NCBI GenBank assembly: GCA_031266895.1
Contig: JAISAD010000003.1
Coordinates: forward strand, 1-17,415
Length of the DNA stretch: 17,415 bases
Source: Bacteroidales bacterium
GTDB taxonomy: Bacteria; Bacteroidota; Bacteroidia; Bacteroidales; WCHB1-69
Reading direction: 5' to 3'
Under the pieces are notes generated by a model. That model was not told the DNA's origin. It did not search any database and worked only from the letters and a program-made list of their open reading frames with translations. Every line of letters begins with the position of its first letter. The first letter of the stretch is position 1. This document shows positions 1 to 7,140 of this stretch, piece after piece. The translations under genes and the position numbers were made by a program.

Positions 1-998
1 CCTATCCCTATACTGCTACGGCTTCTGGAGTGGAGCATTGCGGCGCAAAACCGGTCATGGTGGACGTGAACCGTGACTTTAATATAAATGTGCAAGCGGT
101 ACGCAAAGCTATTACGGCAAAAACCAAAGTAATTATGCCGGTGGATATTGCGGGCTTTCCTTGCGACTATGACGAACTGAATGCATTGGTGCGCGAATCG
201 ACTATTCAACAGCTTTTTACGCCACATACCGAAGTGCAAAGTCAATTGGGACGCATTTTGATTCTTTCGGATGCCGCCCACTCTATTGGTGCCTGCTACA
301 AGGGCAAGCGTACCGGCAACCTGACTGATATTACAGTATTTTCGTTTCATGCTGTTAAAAATCTTACTACGGCCGAAGGGGGTGCCATAGCTCTCGATTT
401 GCCGGAAATTTTTGATATGGAAGCGCTTTATAAATATCTCTGCATAAAATCATTACATGGACAGAATAAGGATGCGCTGGCCAAAACTCAAATAGGAAAC
501 TGGCGTTATGATGTGATTGAAGCCGGCTATAAATATAATATGACTGACATTTTAGCCGCCATTGGACTGGTGGAGCTGGCTCGCTATGATTCCGATATGT
601 TGTCGCGCCGCAAGGCTATTTTCGATGCTTACAGTCACGCTTTTGCCAATGATGCCCGTTTTGAAATTCCGCTTTATGAAACGGCCGACAAAACTGCCTC
701 TTACCACGTTTATCCGCTTCGCATTCGCCATATTGACGAAAATACCCGCGATCAAATTATACAGGCTATTTTTGCGCAAAATGTATCCGTAAATGTCCAT
801 TTTATACCGCTCCCAATGCTTACTGTCTATAAAACAATGGGATATAAAATAGAGAATTATCCGATAGCTTATGATAACTATGCCCGTGAAATCAGCTTGC
901 CGGTCTATTATGACCTGAGCGACGAAGATGTGCAGCGTGTCATTGAGGCTGTAAAAGCGGCTGTAAGTGAAATTTCTTGTAAAACAGGCAAAAAATGA
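1..998 (+). CDS. DegT/DnrJ/EryC1/StrS-family PLP aminotransferase, 5' end outside window
   Basis: The reading frame is open from base 3 to the TGA at 996-998. The in-frame GTG at 30 is not the true start: upstream codons read YPYTATASGVEHCGAKPVMVD, a conserved family block, so roughly 70-80 N-terminal residues are missing. Counting from that GTG, Asp81 in SDAAHSIGA should contact the PLP ring nitrogen and Lys110 in FSFHAVKNLTTAEGGA (codon 357-359) should form the PLP aldimine. Family members transaminate keto-sugar nucleotides, usually UDP- or dTDP-linked, for O-antigen, capsule or glycoprotein glycans in the cytoplasm. The exact sugar cannot be told from sequence alone. The stop overlaps the next start (ATGA at 995-998), implying translational coupling with the GTPase gene. 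Family assignment is secure; substrate is unknown. Confidence 0.93.
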   Translation, partial: YPYTATASGVEHCGAKPVMVDVNRDFNINVQAVRKAITAKTKVIMPVDIAGFPCDYDELNALVRESTIQQLFTPHTEVQSQLGRILILSDAAHSIGACYKGKRTGNLTDITVFSFHAVKNLTTAEGGAIALDLPEIFDMEALYKYLCIKSLHGQNKDALAKTQIGNWRYDVIEAGYKYNMTDILAAIGLVELARYDSDMLSRRKAIFDAYSHAFANDARFEIPLYETADKTASYHVYPLRIRHIDENTRDQIIQAIFAQNVSVNVHFIPLPMLTVYKTMGYKIENYPIAYDNYAREISLPVYYDLSDEDVQRVIEAVKAAVSEISCKTGKK

Positions 999-2083
999 AA
1001 GCCAAACCTCCCTTTTCGTCAGCATTGAGTGTGCAGGCGGGTATTGAGCCACCCGAAACAGTGAATCCCTATTTGGACAAAAAAAAGCGGCCGCGCAAAC
1101 CCTTATTGTCGGCAGAGGCCTATATGGCTGGCATTCTCAAAGGCGATCGTGTGATGCTCAGCCAGGCCATAACTCTAATTGAAAGTGCCAATCCTGCCCA
1201 TTTTGAACTGGCACAAAAAGTTATTGAGGAGGCGCTTCCCCATTCAGGTAATGCCATTCGCATCGGGATTACCGGTGTACCAGGTGTGGGCAAAAGCACC
1301 TTTATTGATTGCCTTGGCAAATATGTTACCTCACTGGGGCATTGCTTGGCAGTGCTGGCTATTGACCCAAGCAGCGAGCGTTCCAAAGGGAGTATTTTGG
1401 GTGATAAAACCCGTATGGAAGAATTGTCGCAAGATTCCAACGCCTATATTCGCCCCTCGCCCTCCGGTGCAACATTGGGTGGTGTGGCACGCAAAACCCG
1501 CGAAACCGTTATACTCTGTGAAGCTGCCGGATTTAACGTCATTTTTATTGAAACAGTAGGGGTGGGGCAATCCGAAACGGCAGTGAAATCAATGACCGAC
1601 TTCTTTCTGCTGCTAATGCTGGCCGGTGCCGGCGATGAGTTGCAAGGCATTAAGCGTGGCATTATGGAGATGGCCGATGCCATCTTCATTACCAAGGCCG
1701 ATGGCGACAATGTGCCCAAAGCCAATAGTGCCAAAGCACAATATAGCTCGGCGTTAAAACTTTTTCCTCACCATGAAGCCGGCTGGCAAGTACCTGTAGC
1801 TACCTGCTCCGTCTTCGAAAAGCAGGGCATTGATACCGTTTGGAGCATCATCACCAGCTATGAAAAACAACTCAAAACCAGCGGCTGGTTTGCTCAAATG
1901 CGCACAAATCAGCAAATCGATACCTTTTATGAATGGATTGAACATACCATAAAACAGCGTTTTTTTTCACAAAAACATATAGAAACGCAAATTCAGCAAC
2001 TTATTCCGCTCATTGAAACAAAAAAAATATCCCCGTATAAAGCAGCCAATTTATTGATAAATAATAATTTACAAACGCAATAA
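995..2083 (+). CDS. meaB: MeaB/ArgK-type P-loop GTPase (methylmalonyl-CoA mutase chaperone family)
   Basis: This 362-residue protein matches the G3E-class MeaB/ArgK family in length and motifs. It has Walker A GVPGVGKST (about 94-102), the switch region IDPSSERSKGSILGDKTRM (about 123-141), RPSPSGATLGGVARKTRE (153-170), ETVGVGQSE (186-194) and the guanine-specificity motif TKAD (233-236; NKxD in many GTPases). Family proteins use GTP hydrolysis to gate adenosylcobalamin loading and to protect B12-dependent acyl-CoA mutases, normally methylmalonyl-CoA mutase. No mutase gene lies in the window; the upstream partner is a sugar aminotransferase, and the two genes overlap by 4 nt. About 30 N-terminal residues are Pro/Lys-rich and look like a non-conserved extension before the helical region. 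Specificity for methylmalonyl-CoA mutase is inferred from the family. Confidence 0.92.
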   Translation: MKAKPPFSSALSVQAGIEPPETVNPYLDKKKRPRKPLLSAEAYMAGILKGDRVMLSQAITLIESANPAHFELAQKVIEEALPHSGNAIRIGITGVPGVGKSTFIDCLGKYVTSLGHCLAVLAIDPSSERSKGSILGDKTRMEELSQDSNAYIRPSPSGATLGGVARKTRETVILCEAAGFNVIFIETVGVGQSETAVKSMTDFFLLLMLAGAGDELQGIKRGIMEMADAIFITKADGDNVPKANSAKAQYSSALKLFPHHEAGWQVPVATCSVFEKQGIDTVWSIITSYEKQLKTSGWFAQMRTNQQIDTFYEWIEHTIKQRFFSQKHIETQIQQLIPLIETKKISPYKAANLLINNNLQTQ

Positions 2084-2150
2084 GGCGCCACTTAATAGTA
2101 TATTAACATTTTTTAACAATCCTTGCGAAGTACTATTCTAAAAAAAAGTC

Positions 2151-2158
2151 TATTTTTG
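2151..2158 (+). promoter_or_regulatory. Bacteroidota-type -7 box upstream of small lipoprotein
   Basis: TATTTTTG followed by CACC fits the TAnnTTTG consensus of the primary Bacteroidota sigma factor. It lies 47 nt before the ATG at 2206 in an AT-rich stretch. A good -33 TTTG at the usual 19-21 nt spacing is not seen; the nearest TTG (2123-2125) is about 25 nt away. It would give a short A-rich leader to the lipoprotein mRNA. Confidence 0.6.
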
Positions 2159-2205
2159 CACCATTATTAAATCAAAAAAATATTAACACTTTAAACAAAA
2201 CTCGT

Positions 2206-2409
2206 ATGAAAAAAGCATTATGTGTATTAGCAGTTATTGCTATGGTTGCAATGGTTTCTACTTCTTGCAAGAAAAATTGTGAATGTACTACTGAAACGGA
2301 TGGCAAAGTTATTGGAACTGTAACTTCGGAAATCAAAAACGGTAAATGTAGTGATTTGGAATCAGAAATTACTATAGGAAGCAGTACAACAAAAACGACT
2401 TGCAAATAA
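2206..2409 (+). CDS. small Cys-rich lipoprotein of unknown function
   Basis: This 67-residue protein starts with a lipoprotein signal peptide: a positively charged MKK start, a hydrophobic stretch at about 4-17, and a lipobox ending STSC with Cys21 as the likely lipidated residue. The mature part is about 46 residues, rich in Thr, Ser and Lys, with four further cysteines at 25, 27, 48 and 66, enough for two disulfides. It should sit on the periplasmic face of the inner membrane or in the outer membrane. It has its own -7 box and strong terminator, so it is a monocistronic unit. I recognise the general type, a small Cys-containing Bacteroidota lipoprotein, but no function. Confidence 0.8.
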   Translation: MKKALCVLAVIAMVAMVSTSCKKNCECTTETDGKVIGTVTSEIKNGKCSDLESEITIGSSTTKTTCK

Positions 2410-2423
2410 GTCGTAATGAAAAA

Positions 2424-2448
2424 GAGGCTGACTTTTTGAGGCAGTCTC
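2424..2448 (+). terminator. imperfect hairpin after the small lipoprotein
   Basis: GAGGCTG (2424-2430) can pair with CAGTCTC (2442-2448), with one G-T pair and a T-rich loop. It follows the stop at 2409 by 14 nt. There is no T-tract after it, so it may be a weak first terminator or an mRNA 3'-end stabiliser ahead of the strong one at 2483-2516. Confidence 0.35.
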
Positions 2449-2482
2449 AGGTGTAAATGTGGAATCTCTATTCCATGGGTAC

Positions 2483-2516
2483 AAAAAAAAACTGCTTGCA
2501 AAAGCAGTTTTTTTTT
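2483..2516. terminator. strong bidirectional intrinsic terminator
   Basis: A perfect stem pairs ACTGCTT (2491-2497) with AAGCAGT (2502-2508) around the loop GCAA. It is flanked by eight A on the left (2483-2490) and eight T on the right (2509-2516), so it works as a U-tract terminator in both directions. It ends the lipoprotein transcript on the plus strand and could also stop leftward transcription from the 2.6-3.3 kb region. Confidence 0.85.
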
Positions 2517-2626
2517 ATGGTCAGGGTTATACCCGCATTTTTTGGTATTGCAAAAGAATATTATTCAAAAATTCCATAAATCTGCACCGCTTTTCAGGAA
2601 CAAAACAATATAAATTATGGGAACAT

Positions 2627-2716
2627 TCAAATCTTACGATTTGTATTGGCATTCTGTGCATTTATGCCGCCTGCAAAGAGGGCGGCAAACATAATAAGTA
2701 ACAGTGTTTTTTTCAT
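2627..2716 (-). pseudogene. signal-peptide stub of a lost exported-protein gene
   Basis: On the minus strand an ATG at 2716 opens a 29-codon frame that reads as a textbook Sec signal peptide (MKKTLLLIMFAALFAGGINA, then Q) and nine more residues before a TGA at 2627-2629. An in-frame ATG 15 nt upstream (MNKYQ before MKKT) is an alternative start. Nothing recognisable follows: other frames carry short stop-broken stretches up to the terminator at 2516. The likeliest reading is the 5' end of an exported-protein gene whose body was deleted or frameshifted. A genuine secreted micropeptide cannot be excluded. Confidence 0.5.
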
Positions 2717-2778
2717 TTGATATTTATTCATCTTTCGCGTAATCTAATATTAACATTAATCACTATTTAAAACTCTTC

Positions 2779-2905
2779 CTTTATCCCTGCGTAAAGGCTT
2801 CTTTTACGCTTGCTTAAAGAGACACTCTTTACCGAGGCTTAAAGCCCTCCTTTACGCAGGCTTAAAGGCTTCCTTTACGCAGGGGTGAAGGTCGGCTTTA
2901 CTCAG
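2779..2905. repeat. tandem array of six degenerate ~23-bp units with internal dyad
   Basis: CTTTA-like unit starts occur at 2779, 2802, 2827, 2850, 2873 and 2896, giving steps of 23, 25, 23, 23 and 23 nt. The best unit core (from 2850) is CTTTACGCAGGCTTAAAG, in which CTTTA and TTAAAG form an imperfect inverted pair, so each unit could form a small hairpin or bind a dimeric protein. Copy 2 begins TTTTA, copy 5 has GGTGAAGG in place of CTTAAAGG, and copy 6 breaks down after CTTTACTCAGG. The array runs into the 3' end of the rearranged HU/DUF4469 gene, whose stop lies in copy 6. There are no unique spacers, so it is not a CRISPR. Function unknown. Confidence 0.8.
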
Positions 2906-3303
2906 GTGCATACCAGTACATAGTCAAATAAATAGGTTCGCGGCACGTTTAGAAGCACCGAACTGTTGGAGAACTGCGTGGTAATTTGCAGTTTATAGTC
3001 TCCACTGGACAAGCTTGGCGAGAGAATAAAAGTGACTTTCGACGGGTCGTTTACTAGAATGCTGGTGGCGGGAACGGGAATCGCCTCCCCGCTGTCCTGA
3101 CGGATTAGGGAAGATGCCCACCGACAGGTCGCTGCCCGCATGATAGCGGCGCTCAGGTCGGTACGCCGTGCAACGGCAAAGGCTATCAGGTCGTCTTCGT
3201 TAAGCGATCTGGCGCTTACCACTCTGCCGCAACGGTCGTCCTTTCGCTCCGTAATCGGCAGATCATACAATTCTACATTAATAATGCTTTTTTCGTTAGC
3301 CAT
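2902..3303 (-). pseudogene. rearranged HU-like DNA-binding / DUF4469-type protein
   Basis: The open frame encodes 133 residues, but it looks like a damaged larger gene. Residues 1-58 (INVELYDLPITERKDDR then RVVSARSLNEDDLIAFAV) resemble the start of the Bacteroidota HU-like family. Residues from about 66 on (LIRQDSGEAIPVPATSILV, DPSKVTF, GDYKLQITTQF, PRTYLFD) resemble the C-terminal half of the DUF4469 domain. From memory, intact members are about 230-250 residues, so the rest of the HU domain and the linker are missing. At the junction another frame reads AGSDLSVGIF, the expected DUF4469 block before LIRQDSGEAI. Removing one C from the CCC run (GGG at 3108-3110 on the plus strand) would restore GIFLIRQDSGEAI. 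Both an internal deletion and a 1-nt shift are therefore likely. No clear -7 box precedes it. Confidence 0.65.
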
Positions 3304-3508
3304 AACTATATATATTTAATGGGTTATTTTTAATGCAACAACACAGCGCACTCCGTCTTGTGAGGCAATGGCGTCTGTTTAAGAAAAAATTCGTTTCTTT
3401 GCGCTTTTCTAAAAGCGGGTGGGCGGGCTTAGTTGGAAGGTGTGTGTTACACTTTTTTTTATAATTTGAGATTTTCATGTACATTTGCACGATTAAAAAA
3501 CAGAAGCT
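3304..3508. other. intergenic region between divergent HU-like remnant and galE
   Basis: This gap holds the galE promoter at its right end. It also contains TTTCTTTG (3394-3401), which differs from the -7 consensus at one position, followed at once by an inverted repeat, CGCTTTT (3402-3408) with AAAAGCG (3411-3417). A G-rich stretch follows (3417-3439). The left part next to the remnant gene is AT-rich. No open reading frame of interest is seen. Confidence 0.4.
3480..3487 (+). promoter_or_regulatory. galE -7 box
   Basis: TACATTTG followed by CAC is a perfect TAnnTTTG match 21 nt before the galE ATG. The T-run ending at 3460 lies at the -33 position (19-nt spacing) but shows no G. The implied leader is very short. 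Confidence 0.75.
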
Positions 3509-4531
3509 ATGAATAAAGTTATGGTTACCGGTGGAATGGGCTATATTGGGTCGCATACCATTATTGAATTATTGAAAAGCAGTAAGTATCAGGTAGTTTC
3601 GGTGGACAGTTGTGAACGATCCACGCCCGAAACTGCTGCACGGATTGAACAGATTACAGGTATCCGGGTGATAAACGAGCGGATTGATATTTGCGATAAA
3701 AAGGCCTTTTTTGAAGTTTTTGAGCGCCATGCGGACATTGTCGGCATTATCCACTTTGCTGCCTACAAATCGGTGCCCGAATCGGTAGAGCAGCCGCTGG
3801 CATACTACCGGAATAATCTCGGATCGCTGGAAAACGTGCTGGAAGCATGCCGGAAGTTCGGCATTCCGAACCTTATTTTTTCCTCTTCCTGCTCTATTTA
3901 TGGAGAGGTAGCTCAGTTGCCCGTTACGGAAGAGACTCCCACAGGCGTTCCATTCTGCCCTTATGCGCATACCAAGCAGATTGGCGAGGAGATGATTCGG
4001 TTTGTTACACAGGCGCACCCCGAGCTGCAAACGGTGATTTTGCGCTATTTTAATCCTGTGGGCAGCGACATGAGCGGCCTTAACGGCGAGCTGTCGCCTG
4101 ATCAGCCCAACAATCTGATGCCCATTATTACACAGGTTGCTATCGGAAAGAGAGAGGGAATAACGGTGTTTGGCCATGACTATGCCACCCGAGACGGTAG
4201 CTGCATTCGCGACTATGTGCATGTTTCGGACATAGCCGAAGCCCACGTTTTAGCCCTCGATTTTCTGCAAAACGGGCAAAATCGCACCAATTGCGAAATC
4301 TTTAATCTGGGCAGCGGAGACGGAATTACCGTATTGGAGATGCTACATGCTTTTGAGCAGGAAACCGGCTTGAAACTCAACTATGCCATTGGTCCGCGGC
4401 GTGCCGGCGACGTGCCGGCTATTTACAGCGACAGCCGCCGCGCTCAGGAAAAGCTGGGATGGCTGTGCAGGCATAGCCTGAAAGATATGGTAACCTCTGC
4501 CTGGGCATGGGAGTTGCATTTAAACTCCTGA
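3509..4531 (+). CDS. galE: UDP-glucose 4-epimerase
   Basis: This 340-residue short-chain dehydrogenase/reductase protein interconverts UDP-glucose and UDP-galactose (possibly also the N-acetyl forms) with bound NAD in the cytoplasm. It has the NAD-binding GGMGYIG (8-14) after strand 1, HFAAYKSVPESV (82-93), SSSCSIYG (125-132) carrying the catalytic Ser, and the Tyr152-xxx-Lys156 pair in PYAHTK. GalE-specific blocks follow: RYFNPVGSD, GHDYATRDGSCIRDYVHVSD, and GPRRAGDVPAIYSD near the C-terminus. Length is normal and the gene is complete. It stands alone on this strand and converges with nqrF, only 19 nt separating the two stops. It supplies UDP-galactose for glycans or takes part in galactose use. 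Confidence 0.96.
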   Translation: MNKVMVTGGMGYIGSHTIIELLKSSKYQVVSVDSCERSTPETAARIEQITGIRVINERIDICDKKAFFEVFERHADIVGIIHFAAYKSVPESVEQPLAYYRNNLGSLENVLEACRKFGIPNLIFSSSCSIYGEVAQLPVTEETPTGVPFCPYAHTKQIGEEMIRFVTQAHPELQTVILRYFNPVGSDMSGLNGELSPDQPNNLMPIITQVAIGKREGITVFGHDYATRDGSCIRDYVHVSDIAEAHVLALDFLQNGQNRTNCEIFNLGSGDGITVLEMLHAFEQETGLKLNYAIGPRRAGDVPAIYSDSRRAQEKLGWLCRHSLKDMVTSAWAWELHLNS

Positions 4532-4550
4532 TATTTGTGATTATTGTATG

Positions 4551-5792
4551 CTAATTCCCGAAATCATCATAAAATATCATGTTTTCCGGCACGCCGAGGC
4601 TGTCGAGCATCTTTAAAACGGCCTGCAGCATGGGGCCGGGACCGCAAATGTAGTACTCTATCTCTTCGGGCGTTTCGTGGCTTTTGAGGTAGTTGTCGTA
4701 AATAACCTGATGAATAAATCCCGTATAGCCTGTCCAGTTGTCTCCGGCTATCGGTTCCGAAAGCGCCGTATGAAACGAAAAATTGTCGTTTTTTCTTGCA
4801 ATCTCTTCAAAATCGTCAATATAAAACAGTTCCCGCCTTGAGCGTCCGCCGTACCAGAAAGTGGTTTTGCGTTTTGTGTGACGTGTTTTAAACTGGTCGA
4901 ATATGTGCGAGCGCATGGGCGCCATGCCTGCTCCGCCTCCGATAAACATCATTTCATTTTGGGTGTCCTGTACAAAAAACTCGCCATAGGGACCAGAGAT
5001 ATAAACCTTGTCGCCCGCTTTCAGTGAGAAAATATAGGAGGAGCATATCCCCGGATTTACTTTCATGACCGCACCCTTTTTGCGATCGAAAGGCGGGGTG
5101 GCAATGCGCACGTTGAGCATTATTCGACTGTTTTCCAGCGGATGGTTAGCCATGGAGTATGCACGCGTGCCCGTTTCACGGTTTTTCATGACCAAATCGA
5201 ACAGATGCGACTTTTTCCAGTCTTCCTGATAGGTTTTTTCAATTTCAATGTCTTTATAGGATACGGTACACGGAGGCACATCAATTTGTACATATCCTCC
5301 CGATTTGAAGCTGATATGCTCGCCTTCAGGCAATTTCACTACAAATTCTTTAATAAAAGTGGCTACATTGTGGTTGGATTCTACCGTGCATTCCCATTTT
5401 TTAACGCCAAATACTTCGTCCGGAATTTCAATCTCCATCTCTTCCTTCAGTTTTACCTGACAGAAGAGACGATAGTTTTCGGCCTGCATTTTGCGGTCAA
5501 TATGGGCAGTTTCGGTGGACAGAATATTGCCGCCACCCGATAGAATTTTGCCCTTGCAGCTACCGCAGGTGCCGCTGCCTCCACATGCCGAAGGCATAAA
5601 AATCTTTTCGTCTCCAAGCGCCTGCAACAGGGTGCAGCCACGCTCATGGTGTACTTCGCGCCTGTGATTGATGGTGAGTTTTATGCTGCCCTCAGGTATC
5701 AGTTTTTTGCGAGCAAGAAGAAGTATCGCAATCAACAGCCAGATTACAGCCAGAAAGATTACTGTCGCAATTATGATGGTCAGGTAGTTCAT
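4551..5792 (-). CDS. nqrF: Na+-translocating NADH:quinone reductase subunit F
   Basis: This 413-residue protein is the NADH-oxidising entry subunit of Na+-NQR. It has one N-terminal membrane helix (about 4-27) and a ferredoxin-like domain whose [2Fe-2S] cysteines are Cys70, Cys76, Cys79 (CGGSGTCGSC) and Cys111. A ferredoxin-NADP reductase-like module follows, with the FAD motif RAYSMAN (210-216), the pyridine-nucleotide loop IGGGAGMAPMRS (284-295), ICGPGPM (382-388) and a C-terminal DDFGN. All expected cofactor motifs are present and the length is normal. It is the last gene of the operon, 40 nt after nqrE. NADH gives electrons to FAD, then to the 2Fe-2S centre, then to the membrane subunits. 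Confidence 0.96.
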   Translation of the reverse strand: MNYLTIIIATVIFLAVIWLLIAILLLARKKLIPEGSIKLTINHRREVHHERGCTLLQALGDEKIFMPSACGGSGTCGSCKGKILSGGGNILSTETAHIDRKMQAENYRLFCQVKLKEEMEIEIPDEVFGVKKWECTVESNHNVATFIKEFVVKLPEGEHISFKSGGYVQIDVPPCTVSYKDIEIEKTYQEDWKKSHLFDLVMKNRETGTRAYSMANHPLENSRIMLNVRIATPPFDRKKGAVMKVNPGICSSYIFSLKAGDKVYISGPYGEFFVQDTQNEMMFIGGGAGMAPMRSHIFDQFKTRHTKRKTTFWYGGRSRRELFYIDDFEEIARKNDNFSFHTALSEPIAGDNWTGYTGFIHQVIYDNYLKSHETPEEIEYYICGPGPMLQAVLKMLDSLGVPENMIFYDDFGN

Positions 5793-5832
5793 GATATTTG
5801 AATCTTTGTTGATTTTTATCTGTTCTTATAAA

Positions 5833-6435
5833 TTACATTCCCAAAAATGCCATAAACCCAAGCCCCATGAGTCCGGTGATAATGCAGGAGATGCCCAGCC
5901 CCTGCAGCGGTTTAGGGATTTGCGAATAGCGCAGGCGTTCCCTGATGGCGGCAAAGGCTACAATAGCAAGAAGCCAGCCAATGCCCGACCCCGAGGCATA
6001 GGCAAGGGCATGTGCAACATTGGGAAAATTGCGCTCCTGCATAAAAAGCGAAGCCCCAAGAATAGCACAGTTTACTGCTATCAGCGGAAGAAAGATTCCT
6101 AAAGAGTTGTAGAGTGCAGGGGCGTATTTTTCAATTACCATCTCCAGCAGCTGCACTATGGCAGCTACCACGGCAATAAAGACAATGAGCGACAGGAACG
6201 ACATGTCCAGTCCACCCAAAGAGGCAGAGAGCCATGAAAGCGCTCCTTTTTTTAACAGATAATTGTCTATGAGGTAGTTGACAGGAACAGTAACAACCAG
6301 CACAAAGGTAACGGCAACGCCAAGTCCAAATGAGGTTTTTACGTTTTTGGAGACGGCTAAATAAGAACACATTCCCAAAAAGTAGGCAAAAATCATGTTG
6401 TCTATAAAAATTGACCTTACAAATATTTCTATCAT
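5833..6435 (-). CDS. nqrE: Na+-translocating NADH:quinone reductase subunit E
   Basis: This 200-residue integral membrane protein has about six helices and belongs to the NqrE/RnfA family. Each of the paired subunits NqrD and NqrE supplies conserved cysteines for a membrane-embedded iron-sulfur centre; here they are Cys23 (FLGMCSYLAVS) and Cys123 (AVNCAILGAS). The conserved segment MQERNFPNVAHALAYASGSG (132-151) and the basic loop IRERLRYSQIPKPLQGLG are typical. It takes part in electron transfer between NqrF and NqrC coupled to Na+ export. The gene lies 42 nt after nqrD and 40 nt before nqrF. Complete. Confidence 0.95.
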   Translation of the reverse strand: MIEIFVRSIFIDNMIFAYFLGMCSYLAVSKNVKTSFGLGVAVTFVLVVTVPVNYLIDNYLLKKGALSWLSASLGGLDMSFLSLIVFIAVVAAIVQLLEMVIEKYAPALYNSLGIFLPLIAVNCAILGASLFMQERNFPNVAHALAYASGSGIGWLLAIVAFAAIRERLRYSQIPKPLQGLGISCIITGLMGLGFMAFLGM

Positions 6436-6477
6436 AGCTTTTCTGATTAAAAGTTCAAAATTAAAGGTTGCATTATT

Positions 6478-7086
6478 CTATATCTTTTCTGTTTTGCTTC
6501 CACTTCGCTGTATCCAGACGAGCAGTCCGATTAGAATGAGCGCCATTGGCGGCAAGGATACGAGGCCATTGTTCATGTAACCGTGTGCATAAAAGCTGTC
6601 CGGAATAATCTTATGATTCCAGACAGAACCGCTGGCCAGCAGTTCGCGTACAAAACCTACAACAGCGAGTACCAGGCCGTAGCCCAATCCATTGAACAGT
6701 CCGTCAAAAAATGAGGGGATGGGCTTGTTGCCCAAAGCAAATGCCTCAATGCGTCCCATTAAAATGCAGTTGGTAATAATGAGGCCTACAAATACCGACA
6801 GCATTTTGCTGATATCGTAGAACCAGGCCTGCAAAATCTGGTCTGTCAGAATAACGAGTGCGGCTACAATAATTAGCTGTACAATAATGCGAATACGAGG
6901 GGGAATGGTGTTGCGCAACAGCGATATAATCAAATTGCCCAAAGCGGCAACCGCTGTTACCGATATGGCCATCACTATTGCGGGTTTAAGCTGTGCGGTA
7001 ACGGCAAGCGCCGAACAGACTCCTAAAACCTGCACTAAAATGGGATTGTCCTTACTAAGCGGTCCTAAATATTTTTTAATATTCAT
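6478..7086 (-). CDS. nqrD: Na+-translocating NADH:quinone reductase subunit D
   Basis: This 202-residue polytopic protein belongs to the NqrD/RnfE family and is homologous to NqrE with inverted topology. The conserved cysteines are Cys24 (GVCSALAVT) and Cys107 (TNCILMGRIEAFAL). The block from ALGNKPIPSFFDGLFNGLGY through VGFVRELL is the family signature. The C-terminus ends in a short basic tail after the last helix (LLVWIQRSGSK). It forms the membrane core with NqrE and, in complete enzymes, NqrB. It lies between nqrC (54-nt gap) and nqrE (42-nt gap). Complete. Confidence 0.95.
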   Translation of the reverse strand: MNIKKYLGPLSKDNPILVQVLGVCSALAVTAQLKPAIVMAISVTAVAALGNLIISLLRNTIPPRIRIIVQLIIVAALVILTDQILQAWFYDISKMLSVFVGLIITNCILMGRIEAFALGNKPIPSFFDGLFNGLGYGLVLAVVGFVRELLASGSVWNHKIIPDSFYAHGYMNNGLVSLPPMALILIGLLVWIQRSGSKTEKI

Positions 7087-7140
7087 TGTTTTAACTTCTA
7101 AATTTCTATTATTTACATTGAGCCATCGCCTGGAACTGCC

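Noticed and set aside
30..32. GTG as start of the aminotransferase gene
   Set aside because: The frame stays open to base 3 and the upstream codons encode a conserved family block, so the gene begins before the window.
2459..2701. 80-codon open frame on the plus strand
   Set aside because: It runs through the strong terminator and over the signal-peptide stub on the other strand, and the translation resembles no protein family.
2779..2905. Possible CRISPR array
   Set aside because: Units are contiguous, degenerate and about 23 nt with no unique spacers between repeats, and no cas genes are near.
4510..4528. Inverted repeat GGAGTT/AACTCC at the galE end as a terminator
   Set aside because: It lies inside the last galE codons and has no T-tract, so it cannot be supported as an intrinsic terminator for either convergent gene.
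5142..5543. 133-codon open frame opposite nqrF, and similar antisense frames over fabF, the S46 peptidase, galE and meaB
   Set aside because: They lie wholly within well-supported genes on the other strand and show no family motifs or start signals.
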